Source: Xestospongia bergquistia
Taxonomy: Eukaryota; Porifera; Demospongiae; Haplosclerida; Petrosiidae
Assembly: GCA_963965975.1 (NCBI GenBank)
Contig: OZ014416.1
Location: forward strand, 2,604,001-2,668,000
DNA: 64,000 bases
Reading direction: 5' to 3'
The number at the start of each line of letters is the position of its first letter. Position 1 is the stretch's first letter. This document shows, piece after piece, positions 48,818 to 60,498 of this stretch. Made by a program: the position numbers and the translations under genes. The notes under the pieces were generated by a model. It had not been told where the DNA came from and made no database searches. It saw nothing but the letters and a program-made list of their open reading frames with translations.

Positions 48818-49640
48818 AAAGAAGTTTCAACATTTTTCACTTTTTCTACTCTTGTAATGGTCTCCACTTCATTTGTGCTTACAAAATACATGTAAATATG
48901 ACTAGTATGATCAACCATTCACCTTATTAGCTCAGCAAAAATAAAAGTTTCAAACATTTTTCATTTTTTCTGGGCGGAGACACCACACTTACTCTTGTAA
49001 TGGTCTCCACTACATTTGTGCTTACAAAATACATGTAAATATGGCTAGTAAAATCAACCATTCACCTTATTAGCTCAGCAAAAATAAAAATTTAAACGTT
49101 TTTCGTTTTTTCTGGGCGGAGACACCACACCTACTCTTGTAATGGTCTCCACTACATTTGTACTTACAAAATACATGTAAATATGACTAGTACGATCAAC
49201 CATTCACCTTATTAGCTCAGCAAAAATAAAAGTTTCAACGTTTTTTGTTTTTTCTGGGCGAAGACACCACACCTACTTTTGTAATGGTCTTCACTACATT
49301 TGTGCTTACAAAATACATGTAAATATGACTAGTATGATCAACCATTCACCTTATTAGCTCAGCGAAAATAAAAGTTTCAACATTTTTCATTTTTTCTGAG
49401 TGGAGACACCACACCTACTCTTGTAATGGTCTCCACTACAATTGTGCTTACAAAATACATGTAAATATGACTACTACGATCAACCATACAAATTTATAGC
49501 TCAGCAAAAATAAAATTTTCAACATTTTTCATTTTTGCTGGGCGGAGACACCACACCTACTCTTGTAATGGTCTCCACTACATTATGTATTGGTCTCCAC
49601 TACATTAGCTTAGCAAAAAAAAATTTTCAACAAATTTTTA
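48818..49640. repeat. 142-bp satellite, block 2 (about 6 copies)
   Basis: Same unit and orientation as block 1. Copy starts (CATTTGTGCTTACAA or close variants) fall near 48871, 49012, 49154, 49297 and 49438, with a final degenerate copy near 49578. It ends in a degraded, A-rich unit. It lies between the 48.1-kb plus gene and the 3' end of the 49.7-kb minus gene. Confidence 0.92.
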
Positions 49641-49717
49641 ACATTTTTCATTGTTTTAATCCTGTAATTAAGTTAAAATAAAGTTTATTGAAGAACTGAA
49701 ATAGTATAACAAAGTAA

Positions 49718-51837
49718 TTATAAGTATGGCATATCTCTTAACAAATGCACCTTTACTGCATCTACCTCTGGCCAGACTATTGTTTTTGTGAAATCTGACA
49801 GAAAATATATTGGTTGCTGCTTTATATCACTTTCTATTCCCTTCAGATAGTGTTCTATCTCTAGCAACTATAACCATTTTAAAGATTAATGCATGTCATT
49901 TATTGTTACTATATCATCCAGAGTGATTGGCCATTTGTCATTAAACCTCTTTATCATAAGTGTTCTGTGTTTGATGTAATGACTGTGACATGCATTCAAG
50001 TATAGCTGTCTTATTGTTGTCTGTGAGGAAATTAGAAATTTGTATACGTGTTTTAAATTTAACTTACTTCATGTTTTTGAGAGTGAACCTTATGAAGTTT
50101 CTTGTAAAGATACATTCTCTAATAAAAAGGAAAACATAGGACACAGTTACTTTTTACTTATTGTAACTTACTCATCACTTTCTTCTCTTTCTAGGTAGGG
50201 GTACGTGGCTATGAAATACTGTTCTCCCCAATATCTGTCATTGCTGTAGAGGTCATCACAGTGCACATTTGGCTTATTATAATACGTTGGTACTAATGCT
50301 CCTGAACATCTTGGATCTTCTAAGTAGAACAATGTGTTCATACAAAATGTAAAGATAATAGCTTAAATTAAGCTACCTTGAATAGGAATGTAATTGTCTT
50401 GTTCATCTGTTTCTGGTGTATGTAAAATGCTTGATAAAAACAAGATTATAATTGAAAAACTCAAACACTGACTAGAGCTACAAATAATATACATAATTAG
50501 CAACAGTGTCTGTGGAAAACTACAGCTATGGAACATCAGGGTATCAAGCTAGTGTTGACGTATATACCTGGCTCAACATGCTTTATTACAGCTTCCATAT
50601 ACTCTGGGAACTCCTCTAGTGATTCCTTGTCTATATTAGCCACTAAACTGCTATGTTGATAAAACAAGATATAAGTTGTCTATATCATTTTGTTGTTTCA
50701 AAAGGTCAAATACCTAGTATTTAGTATCCAATTCTTGACGGTATAATACTGTGGAGGAAGTGTCGGTTATAAAATTACAAATAGAAGTATCTTAGTTATT
50801 TTTTCTTGATTGTACACCACTCCAAGGATAATCCCAAGATGCTAACCTAGTTAGTTTATGATGACTGTTTAGTAAATATGGAATTACCTTGCAAAGTTCA
50901 TTATTATCCCACTTTTCATTACTCTTGCACTTGGGATAGGCAATGTTAATTTTTTAGATTATATTCCATACTTACCTTCATTTCTTGAATGCTCCATTCT
51001 TTAAGTATTCTCTTTTCATTGTCCCTTGAGCATTTCCATGTAGCCACTGCTTTTCTAATAGTTTCTTTTCCTACACTGTTAAATATTTTTGTTTCTATTG
51101 TTACCTGAATGTATTGACAATTTTTTCTCCTGAATTACAAATGTCTTTGTTGTGATAGAGGTTATACATGATTACAGTTTTCATTGCAGGACAGGATTAC
51201 TGTTTCACATACACAATTGTATCTATGCTAAAGTGCATGTTTAATTACTTACAAGTAAGAAATTTTCTTCTAATGCAGGGCATAAGATGATATACACATC
51301 TTCACTAGGATTCTGATTTTAGGTAATGACGTTGGATCTAAAATAAATGAGTAGTGTGTTACCTTCATATTAAAGCAAGGATTATAATAATCAAAGATCT
51401 CCTTTTTCTCCTTATCCATATATAGTTGGATGTCTGCACTCTCTATTATTTCAGCAAAACCTTTAACATCCTTTTAAAGAAATTAATATATGTCAATGTC
51501 TGTTACTAGTATGTCTTACTCACTGGATCATATTAACTAAAATCGTTATTATTTAATGCTGTAAGGACATGCAGGAAGAAGTGTACAATCTACATTTTTG
51601 TTAGAAGATATAATGATATTTTTAAGAAATTATTATACCTCATATGACGGTGCTGTTATATCATCCAGTAGATCTTGGAGCACTGTCATTGTCAGTTTGG
51701 CTTTGTCAACTGACATCACAATGTTGTCACTTGCATTACCAAGTCTGACATTGTCAACTGACATCAGAGCATTAAGACCAGATGTTTTATTGTCAGTTGA
51801 AATTGTCATTAGTTCTTTTTGATTGATATTAAGTTTC
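49718..51837 (-). CDS. Multi-exon gene of unknown function
   Basis: Minus-strand exons with matching phases: 51639-51837, 51363-51470, 51253-51312, 51105-51129, 50976-51070, 50888-50929, 50714-50748, 50568-50650, 50377-50412, 50172-50319, 50068-50116, 49910-50020 and 49718-49867 (stop TAA 49718). It encodes about 350 residues with no stop, including STDNKTSGLNALMSVDNVRL, EDVYIILCPALEENFLL, DLYSNDRYWGEQYFIATYPY, QLYLNACHSHYIKHRTLMIK and QQPIYFLSDFTKTIVWPEVD. Thirteen consistent small exons argue for a real gene under constraint. The start is unclear: 51837 overlaps the end of the Ulp1 gene. I do not recognise a family. Confidence 0.6.
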
Positions 51838-53745
51838 CTGGAAATTTTTATTGGGGTTACCTTTACTTGTAGTTAACTCTATAAACATTATCTTTCTGGC
51901 CTTCTTTGTGTCCAACTATAATCATTGTAAATGCTTTGAATAGGAATATATATATATATATATAAATTCACTTGTGTAAATGTCATTTTTTGTCTGTTCA
52001 CAAAATATTTTGCTGCCTGTAATGTATGGACAATGTTATACAGGTTTCCACATTATATATTACCATGCACAAGAAGACTCCACAGTCTGTTCTGTTATAT
52101 TGCATGGGGCTATGAATTTTCTAATTGAAAAAAATGTTGTTCAACTTTATGTGTTCTTACTTTGGAATCACAATGATTCCATTCATAAATTGGTAGCTTA
52201 TGATTGTTTTGTCCACACAAGTAATACCTAAAACATCACTGATGTCAGTACAGTTCATACATGGACTAACCAAACATTATTTACGATATGAGGACGAGAT
52301 TGATGCAAACTGTCAATTTCATATATGGTATTTGCATTTATGTCAACAACCTGTGTATGTTTTAGTGATGAGTTATTACATTACATTGCTTTGATTTACT
52401 ATTAATATCCAATGCTGAGGTAAATGAACTGGAAGTAGAACGAAGTCATATAATGATAAGTCTTGATTCTGTTGGAAGGAAATCCTATGCAGCATAAAGT
52501 TGATGGTGATTGGTATGTAAGGACTTTTCTCAGTTTTTTCTGTCTTCTTCTTAAATTTGTCTTGCCTTTCATTCCTTTCAGTCATGATTTACAATACTGC
52601 TGAAGAATGATATATGTATGTTGATGTGCGATGGTGGTGACTTCATGTCGTAATCAGAAATCTTTGCTGTGAATTTGACTGGACAGTCCTTGAAAGCTGC
52701 CCACTGCAAGGAAAGACAACAGATGACATTTTACGAGAATGTAGAGCTTTCTTCCACTTTCTCTTCAAAGCAAAGGAACAATAGGAGTTTCCTTAAGTTA
52801 AGGATCGCAGGATGATGTTCTTCCAACGAGCAGCAAGTGATTTGTTTAGGCCTTCCCAGAGCTTCCATGTTAACTTGTACATGTTGTCAGCATTTATAGA
52901 TGCTTGGAAGAATTGGTCATCACTTCCACTCTAAACAAAGGTAATATCAGTAATACTTTGTTTTCGTCCCTCACTGTACCTTACCTGAAAAGACTGTTCA
53001 ATCCATGAAGATGGTGTTTTAAGAAATGTTGGTAAGTCTTTTCTATATTAAAATTGACGCATTTCATTTTAGTTAATTATAACATTTAGCATTTACCATC
53101 TCATTTGAGTCAAGTGTTCCAAGTAGTTGCAATTGCTCTTCAAGTTTGGCTATAATATTCAAATGTAAGTTAAAAATGCATTTACTAATGTTTAACCTTC
53201 ATCATATAGGAGTTTGTCTTTCATTGCCTCAACACAAGAAGAACATTTGTATGTTGCACAAGTTAATGCCTGTTCCTTGGTCAACACAATAGTCACACAT
53301 AATCATGAAGCTTGAGAAGGAAGTAGTAAGTGTTTATTTAGAGGTTTTTTTGAAATATACCTTTCATCATTGTATGGTCTCTGGCATATGCAATAAAGTT
53401 CAGGAGCCGAACAATCAATTGAATCAACATGATACTCAGGATTGCTAGGCTCAGGTGAATATTTTGACATTATGTAACCATCATTGAGGGTGGAGAGGGA
53501 GTCTTGTTGGAATATAGAAGTCTACATGTTGTGATTATCAAGACATATAGCCCTATTTGTTTACACTTACAGATCTAATGTTGACAGTAGATGATGTTTC
53601 ATTGGCTGAGATGTCATTCTGTCCATTAAGAGTTTTGTAAAGGGTAACTTTATATTGATGTCAACACTTACATGAATTGATTCATGGCACTGTCAGTATC
53701 AAGAAGGTTAGTATCAGGTATAGTAGGTATAAGATTGTGAGTGAT
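51829..53745 (-). CDS. PHD-finger and Ulp1-like (C48) cysteine protease gene
   Basis: Minus-strand coding pieces in order: THNLIPTIPDTNLLDTD (near 53720), NGQNDISANETSSTVNI (53600), a PHD-like start ELYCICQRPYNDER (near 53365), FMIMCDYC (53295), TKEQALTCATYKCSSCVEAM (53230), KLEEQLQLLGTLDSNEM (53130), SINADNMYKLTWKLWEGLNK (52850) and WAAFKDCPVKFTAKISDYDM (52680). The protease follows: VLLPVHLPQHW (His, near 52409), IYEIDSLHQSRP (Asp, near 52300), MQYNRTDCGVFLCM (Gln and Cys, near 52083) and FVNRQKMTFTQ (51985). The His-Asp-Gln-Cys set of Ulp1/SENP proteases is intact. The PHD finger lacks its usual WxHxxC part, where the frame shifts. It ends at TAA 51829. Ulp1 enzymes cut SUMO-like tags; the substrate here is unknown. 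The start is not resolved. Confidence 0.65.
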
Positions 53746-54181
53746 CTGTTGTAACAGTAGATATCTATATGTCATATGTGTAGCTTACAGGATGACTACT
53801 ATATCCAAACATTGGTGAGAAGAGATTGCTTGAGTTGTCTCAAGGTGAGTGTTACTGCCCTATATAGAACAGTGGATATCATCACCACACACTTTTCAAC
53901 ACAAGTGGACTCACAGTTTTACCAATATTGTGCTTGACTATACAATCAGATCTCATCAAATCTTCAATTGTGATAAGAGAAGCTTGGCAGGTGGGTATCT
54001 ATTTATAGTGGAAACTTGTCTTATAATTTACTATACAATAATTCAGTCCCAATGATTACAGACATCCCACTAGTTATTATCATGTTCCTAAGAGTTTGCA
54101 GTCAACAATGATTAGCTATGAACTTTGTATAGAGATTGTTGTTATCTCAATAGTTTACTAATTTATTATTACTTTGTATAG

Positions 54182-55077
54182 AGTCAAAGAACAGCTCTTC
54201 ATATAGCTTCTAAGAAAGGTGACTTTGAGATAGTCCAGTTACTTTTAGGATCTAATGCAGATCCTAATATTTGTGATCAGGTCAGTGTGTATTGTATCTA
54301 GAGATTGTTATCTGTACTATATTATAGTAATAATGTATATATATATAATGTTTGTACAATATAATCTGTATTTTATGAGGGTTTACTTGACATAAGCCTT
54401 ACTTTAATGTTATGATTCTCTATGTATAGTAATAATTAGATATGTAATTATTACTTTGTATAGAGTCAAAGAACAGCTCTTCATATAGCTTCTAAGAAAG
54501 GTGACTTTGATATAGTCCAGTTAGTTTTAAGATCCCAATATTTGTGATCAGGTCAGTGTATATTGTATATAGAGATTGCTATCTGTACTGTATTATAGCA
54601 ATATTGTAGCTTGACATAAGTCTTACTTTAATGTTATTATCATGTACATTCTGTATGTAATTAGTAATAATTGGATATGTAATTATTACTTTGTATAGAG
54701 TCAAAGAACAGCTCTTCATATAGCTTCTGAGAGAGGTCACTTAAAGATAGTCCAGTTATTATTATGATTTAAGGCAGATCCTAATATTTGTGATCAGGTC
54801 AGTATTTATTGTATATAGAGATTGTTATCTGTACTATATTGTGGTAATAGTGTATATGTATTGTTTATACAAGATAATCTGTATGTTATGAGGGTTTACT
54901 TGACATAAGCCTTACTTTAATGTTATGATTCTGTTTGTAATTAGTAATAATTAGATATGTAATTATTACTTTGCATAGAGTCAAAGAACAGCTCTTCATA
55001 TAACTTCTGAGAATGGTGACTTTGAGATAGTCCAGTTATTATTATGATTTAAGGCAGATCCTAACATTTGTGATCAG
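54182..55077 (+). pseudogene. Four ankyrin exons, three of them broken
   Basis: 54182-54280 is intact (SQRTALHIASKKGDFEIVQL). 54464-54551 has lost 11 bp and its frame. 54699-54797 and 54979-55077 keep their 99-bp length and splice sites but both have LLL followed by TGA where intact copies have Glu or Gly. The spacing is about 235-282 bp, much tighter than in the first gene. All use the GTCAGT or GTCAAT donor. Confidence 0.8.
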
Positions 55078-55108
55078 GTCAATGCGTATTGTATATAGAG
55101 ATTGTTAT

Positions 55109-55586
55109 CTCTACCATAGGGATAGGAAAGGGGGGGGGGGGGGGGGGGGGGGGCTGAAGCCCCCCCTGATTTGCACTCAAGACTATGTACACAATAACCT
55201 CTTGACTGAAGTGGTTATTGTGTTAATTTGTGTACATTAACAATCAATCACCATATTATTGTGTGATCATCTTACGTTCTGTAAAATTATTTGCTATAAC
55301 AAAAGTGTTAATAGAACGGAACATGCTTTTTTAACCTTACGCTGACAAAAAAATTACCTACGAAATACTATGACCCAAGAATGACTAAACCATGACATGC
55401 TATTACATACACATAAGGACTGTACTGATAACATAAACTTATTAGAAATAGCTAAAGAGTTTGTTTCCTTTAACGACAGACGAATTAATTTTTTGGTCAT
55501 TTTTGATGTTAATAATATAACATATATAACTAAATATAAGATCACCCCCCCCCCCCCCCAACTTAAACTTCATTCCTACCCCTCTG
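55109..55586. mobile_element. Insertion with poly-G and poly-C flanked inverted ends
   Basis: It interrupts a duplicated ankyrin intron: the sequence reaching GTTATCT resumes at ATCTGTACTATATTG. The ends are GGGATAGGAAAG plus 24 G (55130-55153) and 15 C (55545-55559) followed by CATTCCTACCCCT, an imperfect inverted repeat. A 4-bp ATCT may be the target duplication. The interior has no transposase. The run lengths are prone to error. Confidence 0.55.
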
Positions 55587-57820
55587 ATCTGTACTATATT
55601 GTAGTAATATACATATTGTATAACACTGTATTTTTGAGAGCAATACCTTATGAATTGTCTTCATGCAGCATTTTTAAAAATCAATTTGTGAATTTTTAAC
55701 TAAAAATTATGAAGTATGTCACGTACATATTTTCTCATAATCTACCAGTATGTCTATGAAGCCAAGTATTTTAACTCCTGACTTAGCACATTGTTCAAGC
55801 TTTGATGATATTTTTGAGGTAACAATAAGTCTTATTTTCTCTTATTATGAACACTTCAAACATACATAGCAACCAATGAACATCATTACTTTTATCTCAA
55901 GCAGTTTGAATTTGGCATGACTGATCAAAGCTTCTTTGTTTTGTTACTTGAGAAAATGTCTTTGAGTAGTTCCATAGTTTCAACCAACTCATCAATCATT
56001 ACAGTTAACAGTTAACAATAGTCTAGTCCCTTACAACAGCAGTATCTTCAAATAATCTTAGGATGATTTTTACATTTATATTCTAGTTATAATATTTGAT
56101 CTTCTATTTGTATTTCTGCATTAAAAAAAATAACAGATATAATGTTCTGTCTCAGAGTGTACAGACATTGAGATTTAATGGTGTCCTTCATGAGCTATTG
56201 AGTAAAATAACTGAGAATGAGATTTCTCATATATACAAACTTTATAAATAATTATATTTTAAATCATCTCAAATTAATACCAGTACTATATACATTTAAT
56301 TGTATTTTTAATTTAGTACTAATGATTGTTAGAATTATTTTCAATAATAACAATAATTGAGTTGTTATATATATTTGTGTTTAGTATAAATTAATAACAG
56401 CCCTGAATAATTAAACATTATTCTGTCAAATTTGATGAACTGATTGTAAAATGATCTTTTTACTTTTTCAATTCTTCTGTGGTCAAATCAACACTTGCTA
56501 TGTCTCATTGTTAATGTTTGTATTTTCTACAAATTACTGTTGTTATGAATTTGAATTTATAATTTATTATTACTTAATTAAGAATAAGAAATCAGCTCTA
56601 CATTATGCTGTAAATAGGGGTTAAATTATGATTAATTTTTGACTCTCTTTTAAGGATTTAAGGATTTAAGTACTGTGAGTGTCAAATATATACAAACCTT
56701 ACTCACATGAGATGACAAGATTTAATTAATACTTGGCATGCTAAGTGTCTTAGACTGTCTTATTATAATATTTTGATTTCTTTGTTGAATATAAATCAGA
56801 GAATAAAATGAAATGTCTTACTTTAAACATGTTGCATGTAAGAACAATGAACCTACATGTACATACAGGAGTCCATAACCTTATTAGGAGTATGTAATTC
56901 TCACTTAAAAGCCAGTACAATATTAGACAAAACATAGTAATCAAGACCATATTTGAAAGCTTAAGTACTTGACGATCATGAATATGATTTAAATATGCTG
57001 TGAATTTTGTACCGCATAATTGCATACTCCTTCCTCCTTTGTGGCTTCTGGTACATATAATAGTCCTCTATTGTAAACATTATGACAGTTGGTGTGGCTA
57101 AACATGTCTCAATGCTTTTGGCAAAACTCCAACATTTTCTATACCATCATAAGTTCATAACATTTATATAATAATTTTCATAATATTAATATTGTTATGT
57201 ATATGTATTTACTTCTTCCATGACTTATATTTTAATTGTCTATATAGTCCCTCATAAAGTAGTATGTATTATTATTATAGTTAAGAGATTGCTTTGTTTA
57301 AAAGACTATATATATGATATACTAAAAACTATTAAATATTGTGAGCAGAGCATGTTTGGTATGACTTAAACATTTTGTATAGCCTTTTTTTCATAAACAC
57401 AAATTTGTAACAAGAATTTACATGAGATTTAATTTTTGTGTTCACTTCCTCTTCTACCATAAAGTTAATTCTTCATGAATTTAATTATTGTCTGGCATGC
57501 TATGTGTACCAGACAGTCCTACAACGTTTTGTACCACATGTTAGATATATGTGTGTATGTCCACTTTCACAAATTTAATATATTGCAGTATATGGTTTTC
57601 AAAGAGCATTGAATGAAATTAAACTATTTGTTTTGTTCCTCTTAAAGAGATTAGATTTGTATATCTTTCAAATCATGAAATAATCCCTAGTAGTCTACTG
57701 AACTTGGTAATTGGCTCAACACTGCATAGAGAATTTTGTTCATCATTATTAGTATAATATTTAAGTAATTGATAATATTATCATAGAAAATATTTTTTAT
57801 TTACGCATTACTTTGTATAG
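55587..57820. other. Duplicated intron sequence and an ankyrin relic
   Basis: 55860-56370 repeats 41605-42110. A short relic near 56580-56626 (NKKSALHYAVNRG, then stop) is the start of an ankyrin exon. 56850-57480 recurs at 61860-62290 and 62795-62990. No intact exon was found. Confidence 0.6.
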
Positions 57821-57920
57821 AGTCAAAGAACAGCTCTTCATATAGCTTTTGAGAATGGTGACTTTGATATTAGTCCAGTTACTTTTAGGATCTAATGCAG
57901 ATCCCAATATTTGTGATCAG
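57821..57920 (+). pseudogene. Ankyrin exon with +1 frameshift
   Basis: Starts after GTATAG and ends at GTCAGT like its siblings, but is 100 bp: an extra T in GATATTAGTCC (siblings GATATAGTCC) shifts the frame after SQRTALHIAFENGDFD. Its downstream intron matches 10150-10500. Confidence 0.75.
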
Positions 57921-57921
57921 G

Positions 57922-58270
57922 TCAGTGTGTATTGTATATAGACATATTGTTATCTGTACTATATTGTAGTAATATACATATTTGTATATTGAAGGACAAT
58001 ACTTTATGAATTGCCTTCATGCAGCATTTGAAAAAGTCAATTTGTGGATTTTTAACTGAAAAATTATATGTCACATACATATTTTCTCACAATCTACCAG
58101 TATGTGGCCAGTATGAAGCCAAGAATTTTAACTTCTGGCTTAGCAAAATGTTCAAGCTTTGATGATATTTTTGACATTACAATAAGTCTTATTTACTCTT
58201 ATTGTGAACACTTCAAACTTGTCATGACAAAATCAAAGCATCACCACATTGAGCTTGTGTAAAAACTTTA
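57922..58270 (+). repeat. Ankyrin intron segment shared with 10150-10500 and 55590-55850
   Basis: The same order of landmarks occurs in all three: GGACAATACTTTATGAATTG or variant, AATCTACCAGTATG, GAAGCCAAGAATTTTAACT, TATTTTTGA followed by AACAATAAGTC. It links the decayed third locus to the second locus. Confidence 0.75.
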
Positions 58271-58619
58271 TTCCATTATAGCTACTTTTACCTAACAAGT
58301 TTTCAATAATCTTTATATTTTGCTACAAGAGCAGTGGCATCAAAACTAACTTATTACAACTTTTGTAATAATCTTATTTCTTTGCTAACAAGGAAAAATA
58401 TAATAATGAAATGACTGACTGTTGCCATGTTTTGGTGACACTAATAAATATTTACAGATCTTAATCAAAAAAGAAAGTGTGTTCTATTGAAAATGTCTGG
58501 ATCACCACAAATACTGAGACAGTGATATACTGGAAACATAATTATTCATGTAATTGTATTTGTTTGATAACTACAATATTCTTAATACATAGACAAACAT
58601 TATCTCTTTGTTTATATGT

Positions 58620-59181
58620 ACAATACAGAGAGTTAAAGGGGACAAGCATCACCTAATGCATGGCAATGCAAAGAATGATAGTAGGTATTGCTCTACCAAA
58701 CAGAGTATGAAAATTAATTTCAAGGAAAGCTAAAATTATCAAACCAATGCAAGCATTTGATGACTTTTTTTAATGTGGTGGAATTTATGAGTATAGTGGT
58801 GTTGGAAACGTGTTGTGAAATCACAAACAAGTGATTAACATTAGATATACCATCTCAGACCCTCAAACAAATAAAGATGGCGCTGTATCAAGTTATGAAG
58901 AATTGTATAGATGACCAATCTCGTGCTGATCCTTTTGGGCTTTGTATGCTAGCTGCCCCCGAAACTGCTTATGTCCAGTTGCATCACATTGCACATTAAT
59001 ATTTTTTTGCCAATCCAATAAAATTTTCTGTGCTTGGCCTAGATCCTACTTTCAATCTAGGAATATTTGCAGTGACTGTCAGAACCTATTGCCATCTTAT
59101 GTTAGTGCATAGACAGACAGGAAATCCACCAGTTTTTGGTAGGACCAATGTTTGCGTCATTATGAAAAGGTTAGTATATCT
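58620..59181 (+). pseudogene. Mutator-like (MULE) transposase relic
   Basis: Reading plus-strand frames, DDQSRADPFGLCMLAAPET (near 58915) is followed, after a stop, by FSVLGLDPTFNLGIFAVTVR (near 59020) and HLMLVHRQTGNPPVFGRTNV. The block DPTFNLGxFxVT is typical of animal MULE-like transposases, the Asp being the first catalytic residue. The rest of the catalytic domain is absent or lies in the gap. Stops mark it as dead. Confidence 0.6.
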
Positions 59182-59406
59182 GCACAAAATTCTGAACTCG
59201 CTTCAAATGTTTTTTTTATGTTGCTGGATATGTAAAATTAAAGAAAATACTTGCAAATACTATCTCACTGTTAGTCCCTAAACATTAAAAATTCTTTAGA
59301 ATAGGCTTCGATTCAATCGAAGCAGTGGGCAGATATTTGGTTTTCAAGATAGTACTCAATGGACATCTGAAGTAGTTGACTCATCTTCAGAGTCCAATTT
59401 GACAGC

Positions 59407-59606
59407 NNNNNNNNNNNNNNNNNNNNNNNNNNNNNNNNNNNNNNNNNNNNNNNNNNNNNNNNNNNNNNNNNNNNNNNNNNNNNNNNNNNNNNNNNNNNNN
59501 NNNNNNNNNNNNNNNNNNNNNNNNNNNNNNNNNNNNNNNNNNNNNNNNNNNNNNNNNNNNNNNNNNNNNNNNNNNNNNNNNNNNNNNNNNNNNNNNNNNN
59601 NNNNNN
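59407..59606. other. Assembly gap (200 N)
   Basis: Exactly 200 undetermined bases; the round number suggests an estimated or default gap size. It interrupts the MULE relic region. Confidence 0.99.
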
Positions 59607-59833
59607 ACCCTATTATCTTATATACCTTGATCTTATGTCCATAGACTAAACTACGATAAGTTAGATTATTGCGATTCTAGTAGGAAAATAAGTAAATGGA
59701 TTTGAGAAAGACAACATCTTTTCTATTAAATACTTGCTAGTGCTATTGATCAAGTAATTGTGTTTATGCAAATATAATCATTATAAAAATGTTGTGGAGA
59801 TTATTTGCAAGTAGTATATTCTGTTATAATATT

Positions 59834-60498
59834 GTGTAATTGTTAACTTACCTTTAGAACACCCAGTGGAGAATCACAGCTCAGGCTAAAATAAGGAAAC
59901 AAAACAAATATGTTATGGACGGATGGATACATGAAGAGTCTGATCGATTAATGCATACAGTTTCTTAGAACATGACTAATAAAAGATCATGTATTTACTT
60001 GATACGTGTGTTCGCTGCTAGAACTTGAAAGGAGGCAACTGTAAAGGAACAACAGAACATGTGTAGGAAGACATTAATGGATGTTGTATATCTTGATGAA
60101 TTACTAGTAAACTCAAATGTACTTACAGTGTACGTTAGGGAATACCGGATCATTAATGTACAAGGGATCATCAGGATTGGAAACTGCATATACTGTTACA
60201 TGGCTGTAGCTAGAACTGGAGAAAGAGAGGTTTGTGGAAGGGAGCAATTTTTGAAAAAGTTATTAATAAAGTTGTATTTTGAAGAACTCAGTAAGTTTAC
60301 TAATCCACAATAATGAACTTTTTACCTGGGTGGTTGTGCAAAGACGAATCCTTTAGCCTCTGAGCAGTAGAGAAGAATAGTGTCACCCTCATAGATAGGG
60401 TCACTTGCCATCTCTAAACGGAATACAGGACAAAAACTTACAAGTTTGGGACGGAAGGAGAGGCTGTGGTATTTAACAGAACATTTAGTGGGGCAACC
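59834..60498 (-). CDS. Exons of an antisense gene, possibly IP3-receptor N-terminus-like
   Basis: Minus-strand exons: 60326-60498 (VFRLEMASDPIYEGDTILLY, then CSEAKGFVFAQPPR), about 60127-60196 (VSNPDDPLYINDPVFPNVH), about 60003-60038 (VASFQVLAANTRI) and about 59834-59869 (LSCDSPLGVLK). Joined, the pattern GDxxxLY...GF...NP...F..C...F.V resembles the start of the IP3-binding region of IP3 receptors, but the similarity is weak and from memory. Donors GTAAA, GTAAGT and GTAAGT and acceptor CTCAG fit. No upstream start was seen; the first exon's 5' end lies in a tandem repeat. It runs opposite to the ankyrin locus, inside its presumed last intron. Confidence 0.35.

Larger units (their letters stand above)
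42890..53860. mobile_element. Composite mobile-DNA block inside the second ankyrin locus
   Basis: Between ankyrin exons that share intron sequence (42355 and 54182) lie two blocks of a 142-bp satellite in the same orientation, a CACTA-like transposase (minus), a small plus-strand exon at 44.5 kb, a divergent three-exon gene at 48.1 kb, and two minus-strand genes at 49.7-53.8 kb, one with PHD-like and Ulp1-like regions. Ulp1-like proteases are known passengers of some DNA transposons. I could not identify terminal inverted repeats or a target duplication, so whether this is one element or several is open; the edges given are approximate. Confidence 0.5.

Noticed and set aside
42890-49640. Regular spaced repeats as a CRISPR-like array
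   Set aside because: The whole 142-bp unit is repeated, without variable spacers, in a eukaryotic transposon-rich context.
51598-51822. Plus-strand open frame rich in Ser/Leu repeats
   Set aside because: It is the complement of the minus-strand exon 51639-51837, whose repeated MSVDN/MSVDK sequence and splice phases are consistent.
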